Numbered from the stretch's first letter, positions 31,261 through 42,459 are shown. The stretch is DNA of 64,000 nt from Tritrichomonas musculus (GCA_039105265.1 JAPFFF010000006.1:2418001-2482000); one strand, 5' to 3'. Notes: generated by a model not told the origin, from the sequence alone. Program-made: numbers and translations.

Positions 31261-31981
31261 TTTCTTTAATATGCAATTATTATGACAATTAACAATTTTT
31301 TTCATAATTCATTCAATTTTGAGAGAATATGTAAACTATAATGTATTCTTAAAGATATAACAATATTCTCAAGAAAATGGATAATTAAAATATAATAATG
31401 TGATAAATTATTTTTAATAGATATTTTCTTCTATATTATTCCTCCAAATGAAGATATATAATTGATGAAATTAATGGAACAAATTTATTAATGGTGTCAA
31501 AAAATCATGAATATTTTAAGTTTGAGAACAAAATTTAAAACTTAAAAAAAGAAATATATATATAAATGGATCAATATGAGAGTCAAAATATCTAGAAAAA
31601 ATATTTTGGAACATTCAATCAATCAACTCAAATATAATGGAATCAAAAACAATGATCTAAGTACTATATATATATAAACCAAAATGGACTGAATATAGGA
31701 TGTGCTATAAAAGATTGGTTTACAACAATGTGAAACGAAAACACCAACAAAATAAGCAATAACATAAAATATTTATAAATATCTTGATCAATATGCTTTG
31801 TTTAGTATTTTTTTATTATTTTAAAATTTTTGAGAGATAATAATCATAAATATATAAATAAAACTATTTAAAACGATGAATATATTGAGATATTGATCAA
31901 ATAATTTTACGCTCAAAAAGTTTTCTATGAATTCAAAAAGTTAAAAACTTTCGGTGAAATTATATTTTTTGATTTTATGAA
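31261..31981. promoter_or_regulatory. Upstream region of the RBR ligase gene with paired TCAAAAAGTT motifs
   Basis: The AT-rich leader carries CTCAAAAAGTTTT and TTCAAAAAGTTAA within 75 bases upstream of the ATG at 31982. The same core occurs just upstream of 41038 and 51531. A promoter role is inference from position and recurrence only. No gene is seen in 31261-31981. Confidence 0.35.
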
Positions 31982-34900
31982 ATGGGTAATTCTGTTTCAG
32001 TAAATTCAGAAAATCATGATAATAATTTAGATAATGATCTTAATTACATATATGAACAGCATCAACAAAATTTACAGCCACGTTTAAATATTCAACCTCA
32101 AAATCATCAAGATAATCATCAAAATGAGCAAATTGAGCAACTGAAAGATCAAATTAACCAATTATATGATCAAATGGATGATCAAATAGGCATTATTGAA
32201 GAACAAATTGATCAGCAAATTGATGAAATAGAAGAACAAACAAATTTTCAGCTAAATCAGCTTGATGACCAATTAGATCAAATTGATAATCAATTAGATG
32301 ATATTCTAGATCAAAATGACACAAAATTTGATTCGCAACTTGATCAATATTATCAAACTGAATTTCAAAAAACTGATCAATTAAATCGAATTGATGAACA
32401 GATGGATCAGCAATTAGATCACATTGAACGGAACATTGAATTCCAAATAGATCAAATAGAAAGAAAAATTGACAATTTTTTATTTCAAGATTTCAACGCA
32501 TATCAACAGCAAATCAGTAATTTCAGGCAGCAAATCATGCAATTACGCCACCAAAAAAGACATCAAAGAGAACAAGTAATTGCTCAATTCAAGAATCGGA
32601 AGGATCAGATAAGGCAGCAAAATTATAATCAAATGGAGCAAATAAAATATCAAAAAGAGTTGGAGAAAAAGATGGCGAAGAGAAAAACTGAAGAGAAAAA
32701 GGAGCAAATAAGATCGAAAATAAAGAAACTAACGCAGAAAATGAATTCCAAAATAGAAGAAGTTAAAAGTCAGGGAGAACAAAAAATGCAGCAAATAAGA
32801 ATCAACACAGAACAACAAGTTCAAACAATTCGACAACAGCTACAGCAAATTAGATTCCAGTTAAAACATCCACATCATCAAATCCAAAATAATCATCATT
32901 ATCAACAAGATAACCATCATCATCATCAAGACAATCATCATCATCATCAAGACAATCATCATCATCATCAAGACAATCATCATCATCATCAAGACAATTA
33001 TCATAATCATCAAGACAATTATCATAATCATCAAGACAATTATCAACAAAATGATCATCATCATCAAGACAATCATAATCATCAAGACAATTATCATTAT
33101 CAACAAGACAATTATCATCATCATCAAGACAATCATAATCAACAAGACAATTATCATAATCATCAAGACAATTATCAACAAAATGATCATCATCATCAAG
33201 ACAATCATAATCAACAAGACAATTATCAACAAGACAATCATCATCATCAACAACAAGACGATTATCAGCAAAACTATCATCATCGTCGAGACAATTATCA
33301 ACAAGACAATTATCAGCAAGACAATTATCATTATCAACAAGACAATCATTATCAACAAGACAATTATCAACAAGACAATCATATTCATCAAGACAATTAT
33401 CAACAAGACAATTATCATTATCAACAAGACAATTATCATAATCATCAAGACAATTATCATTATCAACAAGACAATTATCATTATCAACAAGACAATTATC
33501 ATAATCATCAAGACAATTATCATTATCAACAAGACAATTATCAACAAGATGATTATCAACAAGACAATCATATTCATCAAGACAATTATCAACAAGACAA
33601 TTATCATTATCAACAAGACAATTATCATAATCATCAAGACAATTATCATTATCAACAAGACAATTATCAACAAGACAATTATCATAATCATCAAGACAAT
33701 TATCAACAAGACAATTATCATTATCAACAAGACAATTATCAACAAGACAATCATAATCAACAAGACAATTATCAACAAACAAATTTTAAACAAGACAATC
33801 ATCATCATCAACAGCAAGACGATTATCAGCAAAACTATCATCATCATCGAGACGATTATCAACAAGGCGATTATCAACAAGACAATCATCATCATCATCG
33901 AGACAATTATCAACAAGACAATCATCATCACCATAAGGATCATCAAAATCATATCAATGCAAAGATAATTTCATTGAACGATTTTAATTTTAGAATAATT
34001 GAAGTGCCGCATTCTGTTCTTACGACATTTATCAGAGCCTGTGATGAATTTCCCAAAATCTCGATGAGAAGGGCTTCATCATACACAAAGATGGTCCTTA
34101 AAAATGGAAAGATTCCGAAAGATTTCTACAATCGCCTGGTTCTCGCAGCATCTGATACAAATAGTTCTTTATCAGGCACATATTACGAGGATAGCGACGT
34201 TTCTCTTTCTTGCTTGTTTCCAGAGTACAAGCGAGAAGATCGTGAAGAAGCGTTTAAAAGAAACCAGAAATTATTAATAAGAACTGTCACTTTTTTGAAG
34301 AATGAAGAAGATCACAACTATCCAAAAAAGAAGATAAAAAAGAAAAGGAAAACCGACGAATTAATTAAAATTAAAGATCCTCTTGTTTCTGTTCAACTTG
34401 ATGAACTTTTTTCAATTTCTGAAAAAGAACGAAAAAAGAAAGAAAAGGAAGAAGAAGAAGAGCGACAAATTAGACAGGCTGAAATTGATGGAACATCAGT
34501 TGAATGTTGTTGTTGTATTTGCGAATATCCATTTGATTGGATGCTTGAATGTCCGAAAGGACATTTGATGTGTAAAAGGTGTGTTGAACGTCATATTGAG
34601 ACATTAATTTCTGAAGGAAGAAGCACTGTAAAATGCCTCAAATATGGAGGCGATTGTGAGTGTGAAATTAGCATGACTGAGATGGAGAAATTAATCTCAA
34701 AGAAGACACTTAAAAGACTGGTGCAGACAGACACATTGAATGCAATTACAGCAGCAAATCTTGAAAACACAGTGAAATGTCACAAATGTGGAAATATTGT
34801 CATATTCGAAGATAACGAAGATGAAGGACCAATGATTTGTCCTGTGTGCAAAGCAAGAACATGCGCAAAATGCGGTGATGCTTGGCATGATGGAATGACT

Positions 34901-35215
34901 TGCAGGCAGTTCAAAAAACTTGACAAAAAAAGATTGTTCGAAGAACAGATGACTGAAGCTGTGGTGAGAAAATGCACAAAATGTCAGACGCCTTTCATGA
35001 AAGACGAAGGTTGCAACAAAATGGAGTGTCCTAGATGTAAGACATGGATTTGCTACTGGTGTAGAAAAGTCATTCCGAAGGAAGTCGGATACAATCATTT
35101 CTGGAGGGAAAATGGGCCTTGTCCGCCCAATAGATGTCCTCTGTGGGTGCAAAACGATGCCTTGCACAGAGCTGAAGCTGCGAATGCAAAGGAACAGGCA
35201 AACGAAAAATGGTAA
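31982..35215 (+). CDS. RBR (RING-between-RING) E3 ubiquitin ligase, RNF216/TRIAD3-like, with long low-complexity region
   Basis: The 1077-residue protein has four parts. MGNSVSVN is a likely N-myristoylation start. Residues about 50-290 form Asp/Gln/Ile coiled coils. Residues about 293-656 are a QDN(Y/H)-rich repeat. Residues about 840-1060 form the RBR module: RING1 (CCCCICEYPFDW with CPKGHLMCKRC), IBR (CHKCGNIVIF with CPVCKARTCAKCG) and RING2 (CTKCQTPFMKDEGCNKMECP). In RBR ligases the Cys of the GC(N/M) step in RING2 is the ubiquitin acceptor, and it is kept here (DEGCNKM). The tail GYNHFWRENGPCPPNRCPLW parallels the RNF216-type helix and extra zinc ligands after RING2. Predicted role: transfer of ubiquitin from E2 through a Cys-thioester, possibly at a membrane if the myristoyl site is used. 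Single exon, intact. Codons in the RBR half are more GC-rich than in the repeat. Confidence 0.88.
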   Translation: MGNSVSVNSENHDNNLDNDLNYIYEQHQQNLQPRLNIQPQNHQDNHQNEQIEQLKDQINQLYDQMDDQIGIIEEQIDQQIDEIEEQTNFQLNQLDDQLDQIDNQLDDILDQNDTKFDSQLDQYYQTEFQKTDQLNRIDEQMDQQLDHIERNIEFQIDQIERKIDNFLFQDFNAYQQQISNFRQQIMQLRHQKRHQREQVIAQFKNRKDQIRQQNYNQMEQIKYQKELEKKMAKRKTEEKKEQIRSKIKKLTQKMNSKIEEVKSQGEQKMQQIRINTEQQVQTIRQQLQQIRFQLKHPHHQIQNNHHYQQDNHHHHQDNHHHHQDNHHHHQDNHHHHQDNYHNHQDNYHNHQDNYQQNDHHHQDNHNHQDNYHYQQDNYHHHQDNHNQQDNYHNHQDNYQQNDHHHQDNHNQQDNYQQDNHHHQQQDDYQQNYHHRRDNYQQDNYQQDNYHYQQDNHYQQDNYQQDNHIHQDNYQQDNYHYQQDNYHNHQDNYHYQQDNYHYQQDNYHNHQDNYHYQQDNYQQDDYQQDNHIHQDNYQQDNYHYQQDNYHNHQDNYHYQQDNYQQDNYHNHQDNYQQDNYHYQQDNYQQDNHNQQDNYQQTNFKQDNHHHQQQDDYQQNYHHHRDDYQQGDYQQDNHHHHRDNYQQDNHHHHKDHQNHINAKIISLNDFNFRIIEVPHSVLTTFIRACDEFPKISMRRASSYTKMVLKNGKIPKDFYNRLVLAASDTNSSLSGTYYEDSDVSLSCLFPEYKREDREEAFKRNQKLLIRTVTFLKNEEDHNYPKKKIKKKRKTDELIKIKDPLVSVQLDELFSISEKERKKKEKEEEEERQIRQAEIDGTSVECCCCICEYPFDWMLECPKGHLMCKRCVERHIETLISEGRSTVKCLKYGGDCECEISMTEMEKLISKKTLKRLVQTDTLNAITAANLENTVKCHKCGNIVIFEDNEDEGPMICPVCKARTCAKCGDAWHDGMTCRQFKKLDKKRLFEEQMTEAVVRKCTKCQTPFMKDEGCNKMECPRCKTWICYWCRKVIPKEVGYNHFWRENGPCPPNRCPLWVQNDALHRAEAANAKEQANEKW
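32860..33950. repeat. Coding minisatellite (CAAGACAATTATCA family)
   Basis: About 1.1 kb of imperfect 15-33-base units built from CAAGACAATTATCAtcatcat and CAACAAGACAATTATCA encode HHQDN and YQQDN repeats. Higher-order blocks of about 170 bases recur (for example around 33370 and 33560). It keeps all six frames largely open, so the long ORFs on the opposite strand are artefacts. Confidence 0.92.
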
Positions 35216-35737
35216 GATTAATATGATGTTCATAATGTCATTGCAAAATTATTTTTGTGCAGTTTTTATGTCATCTGGTGATGGTTTCTGATTTATTTGA
35301 ATCTGAGTCAATGACGCAGGAATCATCAACAAGCATCAAATTCATGACAACAGAATTATTTCAGCATAGAATCATCATTACAAATAAATTTTATGTATAT
35401 GCTTTTTTTTTTGGAGTTGATATGTTTTACATACTCATCAAGGGAAGCATGCTGTAATACGCAAACCAGATAAGTTACAAAGGAATGTTGTTTCAAGCCA
35501 TACTTAATAAACTCGCAAAAACAAAAATTGAAAGATGTTTGTATTAACTACCAGAAGAAAGACCTAGTTTTCCAGAAATATGCAAAATAATCACTATAAA
35601 TCAATTTATTACACGTTAATATATTCTTTTTTATTTTTATTTAAAAAGCCTTTCATAAATAATTTTTTTTTTATTTTATATAAGTCTAATCATTGATGTT
35701 TAATCAAAATAAATTTAAAAAAAAATAGTTATTTTTA
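35216..35737. other. Spacer between RBR gene and ankyrin locus
   Basis: The spacer is the tail-to-tail interval of two convergent loci. Its first 250 bases are less AT-rich and might be transcript 3' end or relic coding sequence, but no protein family is recognised. Confidence 0.45.
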
Positions 35738-38700
35738 TTAGTTATCCATAAAATTCATTATATCTTCTTCTTCTTCAAAATTTGTTATACCTTCTTCAAA
35801 ATTTTTATGATTTTTTAAAAGTTGTTCAATTTCATAAAAGCCTTTTCGAACTGCAATATTTAATGGGGTTCTTTGAAATCATATTATAAAATATTATTCA
35901 AAGTTTTGATTAGCAACAAGATATAAAAAGGTACATAAAATTTCATAAAAAAACTTTTGGTAAATATTTTTAGTGTTAATTTTTATATCTTCACGTTGTA
36001 ATAAAAGTTTAACAATGACTAAATTGTTATTATCAACGGCAATATGTAAAGCTGAATTATAAAAAAAAAAAATAAAAGATATTCTATTAAATGACATGAT
36101 TAAAAACTAAATGTAAAAAAAATGATTGCAAATAAGGTTAAATAATGTATAATTAGAAATATTAACCATATTAACATCTACTTTAGAGAACGACAGTAAA
36201 TATTCAACGATTTCTGATTTATCTTTATCAACTGCTATCATTAAGGGTGTCATATAAAATATAATTACAAATGCAATTAAAACCAAATATTTTAATTTCA
36301 TTAAAACATTTTTTTTTATAATTTTATTATAATATTTTCATAATAAATCCTATTAATTATTTAGCAATGAATTGAATGAATAAAACTAATTTAAAACACA
36401 ATAAAAAAAATTGATTTTTTGAATGTAATTGAAATATTTTTGTTTGAATGTCATTAATAATTTTTATTTAAAAACTAGATTAAATTACATATTTGTTAAT
36501 TTCATACAAATATAAAAAATGATATGTCATTTAAATAAATAAATTGAAATCACCATGACATCGTAAAAATCATTAAAAAAAGAAAAAAGAAAAAATGTCA
36601 TAAAAAATTAAACAATTGAATTTCATTTAATTGTAGAATTAAATTATATGAAAAAAAAATTGATTTTAAAAATTTCATTCAAAATTGAATTTAGAATTGT
36701 TAAAATATTTACTTCTACTCTTTCACATGATACAAAATGTTTTACAATATATAATTTTCCTTTTTCAACTGCCATATGAATAGCTGCTTTTCCATAAAAA
36801 AAGTTTTTTTATGAAATGTTATTAAAATGAAATGATTTTATAACGTTTATAATATTTGGATCAACCTTCTCTGATGACAATAATAATTGAACAATAGCAG
36901 GATTTCCAAATTCAACAGCAGCCTGTAATGCAGTCATATTAAATTATATTAGTAAATTTCATTAAAGCAAAAATGTTTTATAAATATATTCATTAAAAAA
37001 AATTCATAAAACATATTTACAATTGGCATCAATGTTTTTATTTGATAATAAAAGTTTAATGATATCTAAATTGCCATTTTTAATAGCTGCAATTAATGGT
37101 GTGCTTTGAATAATTTAAATTTATGATTCCATTGAAATTTTGAAGATCAAATGTTATACAAAAAAATTAATTTTCGAATGAAATTCAAAATTTAAATATA
37201 ATTTCTTTATTTAAATTTTTATAATAAAATTGGATTAAAAAATAAATTGTTATTAAACGTCATTTGTAACAAATTAATTAGGAATTAGATTAAAAATGTC
37301 ATTTTAGGTGTGGAAATTTATCCTTTAAACAAAATTTTATCCTAAATTTATCCTAAATTTTTTTTTTAAGAAAAACTCGTAAATTTTAAGTAATGATCTG
37401 AGGAAAGCGTGGAAAAACAAAAAAAAACAAAATTTTTTAATTTAAATATAATATTTATTTATTATTAAAAAGGAAAGTTTTTGTTTAAATAATATCATTT
37501 TTAGCTGTTTTATTATCATTATTTGGAATATTATTTAAAATTTTTATTGCAATTTTCAAAATTTGCGAGAATTGCTTTTTTTTCATCGAAAAAAATTAGT
37601 TAATCAAAAACAATGATGAATATGTTAAAAAAAGGTAACAAAATATTTTTTTTCATCATCTCACATTATATAATAATGATGTGATTGGTTAAAAAATCAT
37701 CGTTTTTTTATATAAATAATCATATCTTTTGTTTATCTTAATTAAATTCTTATTAATGTCAATATATATAGTTTATGTATATTAATATATATATATATGA
37801 TATAAAATGAAGTTAATTCGTTTTATTATTTGGAATATTCATTTTGAATTAATTCTATCTATTATAAAAATTCAATGCACGATTAACTATTTTTGAATTC
37901 TATAACTTTTTTTATTTATAGCTTAATTGAAATTATTTCAATAAGTATATTCAATATCTTTTTGAAATAAATATAATATAATATATGATATATCATATAT
38001 TTATTGTAGATTTTACGTATTTTTAGATTCAATTATATTCAAAATTTTAGAAAATTTTGAGAGTAAATTAATAGAAAAAAATTTTACGTTTAGAAATATT
38101 TTTTTTGGATGGAATCAACTTTGTTTACAAGAGAAAGCATTTAATCATTATATGAACAACAATTATCGTTAATAGTTCTAGCAATTTGTACCAAATTTTA
38201 TCCTGTTTTTCTATTTTTGCTCACTTTTTTTTTTATTTTTTATTAACTTCGATACTGACTGTCTATTTAATATTCAGCGATATATTTACAAAACAAAATT
38301 TGTTTATCTACTGCAATATTGCAAAAAAAAAAATCCAAAATTTTTATTTTTATTCCAAAATTTTTATACTTTCTTTTTTTCTCCAAAAAAAAAGCATATA
38401 TAAATAGATACAATTTATCATACACCACTTTTGCTTATTTTTTTTTATTTTTTTTTTTTTATCCCAAACTTATCCTAAAAAGTGACAAAAGGATAAATTT
38501 CCACAACTAAAATGTCATTTGAAATTATATTTAAAAAAATTCATTGAAATTACATTAAAAACAAAATTCGAAAATTTCATTTAAATTATAGTAAAAATTA
38601 TATACAACTATTTAATAATGAACCATATAAAATATTAATATTTTCGAAACTAAATTCGAATAATGAATCATGAATTGAATGAAAATAAATTAAATAAAAA

Positions 38701-39148
38701 TGATTCGAAGATTGACATCAATATTTTCACATGACAATAATATTTTAACAATTTCATAATTTCCTTTTTCAGCAGCTTCATTAAGCGCAGTTTTCTAAGC
38801 ATAAAATATAAAAAACTTTATAAAAATGATGTTAAAAATTTCATTTGAAAAAAAGCAAAAAAACTGTGTCATTAAAATAAATTTTTTTTGTTAATTCCCA
38901 CTTTTTCATTGACATCAATTTCTTTAATTAATGGGCTTTGTATAAATTTATTCACAAATGAAACATAATCGGAATAAAAAATTTATTACTTGCTTTTCTT
39001 CGTTTTGGTCTCGATTTTGCTGCTGAAAATATATTTGAATGATTCGATTTAATGAGCTCATGTTTCGCATTATAAGATTTCTTTCATTTATATTTTGAAC
39101 TATATTGCAGGCAATTTGAAGTTCCTCGGGATTGTAATTGCCATTCAT
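35738..39148 (-). pseudogene. Ankyrin-repeat locus interrupted between repeats and by a transposon
   Basis: On the minus strand an N-terminal ORF (MNGNYNPEELQIACNIVQNI, ATG at 39148) is followed by single ankyrin repeats. They include EIDVNEKVGIN (about 38910), ALNEAAEKGNYEIVKILLSC (about 38745), STPLIAAIKNGNLDIIKLLL (about 37070), MTALQAAVEFGNPAIVQLLL (about 36900), AAIHMAVEKGKLYIVKHFV (about 36760), MTPLMIAVDKDKSEIVEYLL (about 36210) and SALHIAVDNNNLVIVKLLL (about 36020). The last repeat is RTPLNIAVRKGFYEIEQLL, ending at the TAA at 35738. AT-rich spacers of about 45-130 bp lie between most repeats. In at least three cases the break falls between the same two positions of the ankyrin consensus, before the residue preceding TPL. 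No consistent GT-AG or trichomonad-type splice signal is visible. A 1205-bp element sits between the second and third repeats. It is either a decayed gene or an unusually interrupted one. Confidence 0.7.
37305..38509. mobile_element. 1205-bp element with 11-bp target duplication, inserted in ankyrin locus
   Basis: The ends TAGGTGTGGAAATTTATCC and GGATAAATTTCCACAACTA are inverse with one mismatch. They are flanked by the direct repeat AAATGTCATTT (37294-37304 and 38510-38520). Subterminal TTATCCTAAA motifs are repeated on both sides. A 9-11-bp duplication fits Mutator-like (MULE) insertion. No intact transposase; non-autonomous. Confidence 0.88.
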
Positions 39149-39276
39149 TTTAGAAGTAAAAGTTGAGTATTTTTGACTTTAAAAATAAAAGAAAAAGTTT
39201 GAATACCTATCGTTTTTGACTTAAATTATAAAATAACGTATTTTTTAATAATGTTATTTTCAATTTTCTCTAAATG

Positions 39277-40275
39277 CTGGGTTTCCCTGTCCAGTGAGGT
39301 GAATAGCCAAGTTTGACTTTTTGTTTTCAAAAAAATGTAAAGTTATGAATTATTTGAGAAAAAATGTCCATTTAACGGTTTATTTTTATTCTACAGTAAC
39401 TGTTTTGAGTCCAGAGTCTCTCAATTTCCCTGGAGTGAACTGAAAATAAATTGAATGATCAAAATTTTTATTATTAAACAGTATTTTTAGTAATATGAAT
39501 GAATTTTATTATCAAAATTAATATGTTTTATAGAGAAAAGAATAAAAGAAGATTAACTTATCAAAAAGTTTCATATAAAATGAAAAAGAAATCAGGTTTT
39601 GTCCTCAACATAGTATAATTTATGGCAAATGAGCTTATTTATGATAATTCATGTAATATTAGAGATAGGCTCTTTTTTTAAAACGAAAAGCTACAATTTT
39701 TAACAGATTTCACAATGAAAAATTTAATAAAAAAATTTTTTAGCTAAATTTAGTGTTTATTTTTTTATTAACCTTCTTTTAGAAAATAATTTCCATTACT
39801 ATTTTGCAATAAAAATAGCTAAAGACTGGAATGTAAGATATGCATCAATTTTTACTACTAAATTGCTTGTTCAATAACAAAATAATCATCACATTCCTTT
39901 ATCTTATCGATGTTTTTAATTAAGAGTGAATCAAGCATTTCCGCTGAGTCTGAAAACTAAAGACTGGAAAGTAAGATATTCATCAATTCTGTAAAAATTG
40001 TGCTTTTCCAAGAAGTTGTTTTGTAATTGTTAGCTTATCCTTTTGTATTGATATTTTGTAATCTTGTGTTGCTGCTTCTATACAAGTTCGTCAAGTAATA
40101 AAAAATGTTAGACCAAAACAAATATTCATTGAATTTTCAAATTGTTAGACCAAAACAAATATTCTTTACATTTTTTTTTGAATACAATAAAACGGTCTGC
40201 TGTCCATATGAAATAACGAGAAATGCCTCAAAAAGTCAAACTTGGCTATTCACCTCACTGGACAGGGAAACCCAG
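39277..40275. mobile_element. 999-bp element with 47-bp perfect inverted repeats and 8-bp target duplication
   Basis: The ends start CTGGGTTTCCCTGTCCAGTG and are perfect inverses over 47 bases. TCTAAATG flanks both ends (39269-39276 and 40276-40283). Inside are two short direct duplications: TAAAGACTGGAAnGTAAGAT at about 39821 and 39957, and TTAGACCAAAACAAATATTC at about 40107 and 40145. No transposase frame. The 8-bp duplication suggests hAT- or P-like mobilisation. Perfect termini suggest recent insertion. It lies 128 bp upstream of the ankyrin locus start. Confidence 0.93.
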
Positions 40276-40283
40276 TCTAAATG

Positions 40284-41037
40284 TTAAGATTATTTTTTCG
40301 TAATTATCATTTATTTGTCTTTATATATTTAATTATACCAAATCCAAATTATACGATTTTTTCATTTAATAATAACGATTATATCAGTTTTTAGTGGCTG
40401 CGCAAATTTCATTATTATGATTCCATCATCATCAAAATAATTGATTAAAAATTATTAAAAATAAATAAACTTAAATAAATAAATATTTACAAATTATATA
40501 ATTATTAATTCTTGATAAAAAAATTTTTGATTGCAATTTATAAAATGTAGCAGTAAATGTCCTTATTTTTGTAGTTAATGGTCATAATGGTAGGGACAAT
40601 TGGAGCATCTTTAATTATATAATTTCCATTTAGTCACTGTATATCAAATAATTTTAAATGCTTTTGTTTTTCTTTGTATATTGTTTCCAATTGAAAATCT
40701 CTATAACTTCAGATTTTAGATTAATCTTAAAAGAAACTATTATATCTTTATATCTCATAAAAATTTAGCAATTGATTGAATAATCCATATTATATATATA
40801 AATTTATTTTCTACTTACCAAAAGCAGGAGTAATCGTTAATAAATAGAAATCGATGATTATAATAAAATTTTGAAAATTGAGAGGGTTTCAAATTTTTTC
40901 TCTAAAAAAATTATCTCATTTCATTTATACCTTCAAATTTAAATTTCAAATAGTCAAAAAGTTTAACTTTTTTATAAAATTCAATATCCGAAATAATCAA
41001 ATAAAAAAACTTGTTTCACTTATATATTATACTTAAT
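40284..41037. other. Spacer and upstream region of the basic repeat protein
   Basis: AT-rich, with ATAGTCAAAAAGTTTAACT about 90 bases upstream of the ATG at 41038. No gene or bounded element seen. Confidence 0.45.
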
Positions 41038-41934
41038 ATGAATTCTTCTAAAAAAACTGAACCAGAAGAAAATGAAAATTTTAAGAATAAAGGAAAAAAT
41101 AATAAAAATCACGAAAAGAAAGAAAAGAAACGTTTAAGAGTACATTGGAATTTAGGCAATAAAGGTCACGATAAATCTAAAGAAACAGAAAAAACTGAAC
41201 AAAAGAAAAAAGAAAATGTAAAATCTCATTCACGATTAAATAAAAAAACGAAAGATCGAAAACCCGAGACAAATGGACCAGCCACTCCAGCAAAAAATGA
41301 AGATACTACAGAACAAAAGCAAGAAAACAAAGCTGAGACAAAAGAGCATTCAAAAATGCATTTAGGATTAGGGCATAAGTCTAAAGAATCAAAAGAGCAA
41401 AAAGGAGGAAAAGAGAAGCAACATTCAAAATTACATTTAACATTAGGACGCAAATCAAAAGAATCGAAAGATCAAAAAGAATTGGTTACAAAATCAAGTG
41501 GTAAAGAACAAAAGCAATCAAAAAATCGTAATAGTAAATCAAAATCATTGAAATCCATGAAATCAAATGAAAAAGATCAAAATGAAGGAGATAAGCAAAT
41601 TATTGAAAAAACTAATGAAGGGCAAACAACTGAAGTTAAACAAGTTAAAAATCAGCCCGAAGCGATCAAACAGCAAAAAAGAAATTCGAAATTAAAAGAA
41701 AGTGATCAGAAAACTTCAAAAAAAGGAAAAATTGCTAGTGAAAGTGAAAAGCTTCAAGATGGTGTTGATGTAAAAGATGCAAAGAAATCACCTGTAGAAA
41801 AGAAAGAAAAAGCTGGTGTTAATGATGATGATGATTATTCCTCCTCTTCTTATTATTACTATTATGGTGATTATGTATCTTCTGATGATGAAGAAGAAGA
41901 TTTTAAAGGTGAGCAAGAAGATAGAAGCGACTAG
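41038..41934 (+). CDS. Lys/Glu/Ser-rich basic repeat protein with acidic Tyr/Ser tail
   Basis: The protein has 298 residues from MNSSKK. An in-frame TTG lies upstream, but ATG is preferred. It is strongly low-complexity and probably disordered, rich in Lys, Glu, Gln and Ser. A degenerate motif recurs as LRVHWNLGNKGHDKSKE, HSKMHLGLGHKSKESKEQK and HSKLHLTLGRKSKESKDQK. The periodicity of about 30-45 residues suggests tandem duplication. The C-terminus switches to an acidic patch (NDDDDYSSSSYYYYYGDY, then SSDDEEEDF). This resembles Ser/Asp clusters that casein kinase 2 phosphorylates. No signal peptide or membrane segment. No family recognised. A nucleic-acid-binding or cytoskeletal role would be guesswork. 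ORF intact, downstream AT-rich. Confidence 0.72.
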   Translation: MNSSKKTEPEENENFKNKGKNNKNHEKKEKKRLRVHWNLGNKGHDKSKETEKTEQKKKENVKSHSRLNKKTKDRKPETNGPATPAKNEDTTEQKQENKAETKEHSKMHLGLGHKSKESKEQKGGKEKQHSKLHLTLGRKSKESKDQKELVTKSSGKEQKQSKNRNSKSKSLKSMKSNEKDQNEGDKQIIEKTNEGQTTEVKQVKNQPEAIKQQKRNSKLKESDQKTSKKGKIASESEKLQDGVDVKDAKKSPVEKKEKAGVNDDDDYSSSSYYYYYGDYVSSDDEEEDFKGEQEDRSD

Positions 41935-42459
41935 ACTAGTTCAAATAAAAATGTGTTGAAATAGATTCAGTTAATTTTTAAATATATTGATAAAATAAAA
42001 TAGATTTTTTTATTTATCTGCTTTTAAATTTCATTAAAAAAATTATTATTTCACATATTATTTTTGGAGAAAAGCCCAAATTTATGAAAATATTTATTCA
42101 TAGAAAAAAAGTTGCTATCAAATTTGATAAGTTTACATCCACTTTTTTATAATAAAAAAATATGTGTTTGATATTATAAATATATGGATTTCTTTCATTG
42201 AAATTCTTTTCAACTTTCAAAATATTTAATAAAAATGTTCTTTTCAAATGTATTTTCCAGAAGTATTGTCTTCTCAATCAATAATGAGGTAATGTAAAAT
42301 ATCAAAACATTATTATTATAATATAATGAAGATGTTAAACTAAATATACTATCCTATTTTAATTACATGAAAAAAAGATTTGTAACTTGTTGAAAACTAT
42401 GTGATATGATATGAATTTTATTTATGATAACCAGAGAAATATCAATCCAATAGATATAA
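41935..42459. other. AT-rich spacer, no gene seen
   Basis: Nothing supported between the basic repeat protein and the DUF3447 relics. Confidence 0.5.

Noticed and set aside
32850-33968. Long ORFs opposite and beside the RBR gene repeat (Asp/Asn/Cys-rich or Ile/Met-rich)
   Set aside because: They are other-frame readings of the coding minisatellite and have no independent composition or motif.
38186-38510. Two short hydrophobic ORFs
   Set aside because: They lie in the right arm of the 1205-bp element and are Phe/Lys-rich readings of T/A runs.
35738-39148. Canonical spliceosomal introns between ankyrin repeats
   Set aside because: Spacer ends do not share GT-AG or a common branch/acceptor motif, although their phase is shared; kept as a finding rather than annotated as introns.
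41011-41037. Upstream TTG starts (41011, and similarly 30298, 47053, 51504, 53959, 59159)
   Set aside because: An ATG follows within 3-27 bases in each case, and TTG initiation is not expected in this lineage.
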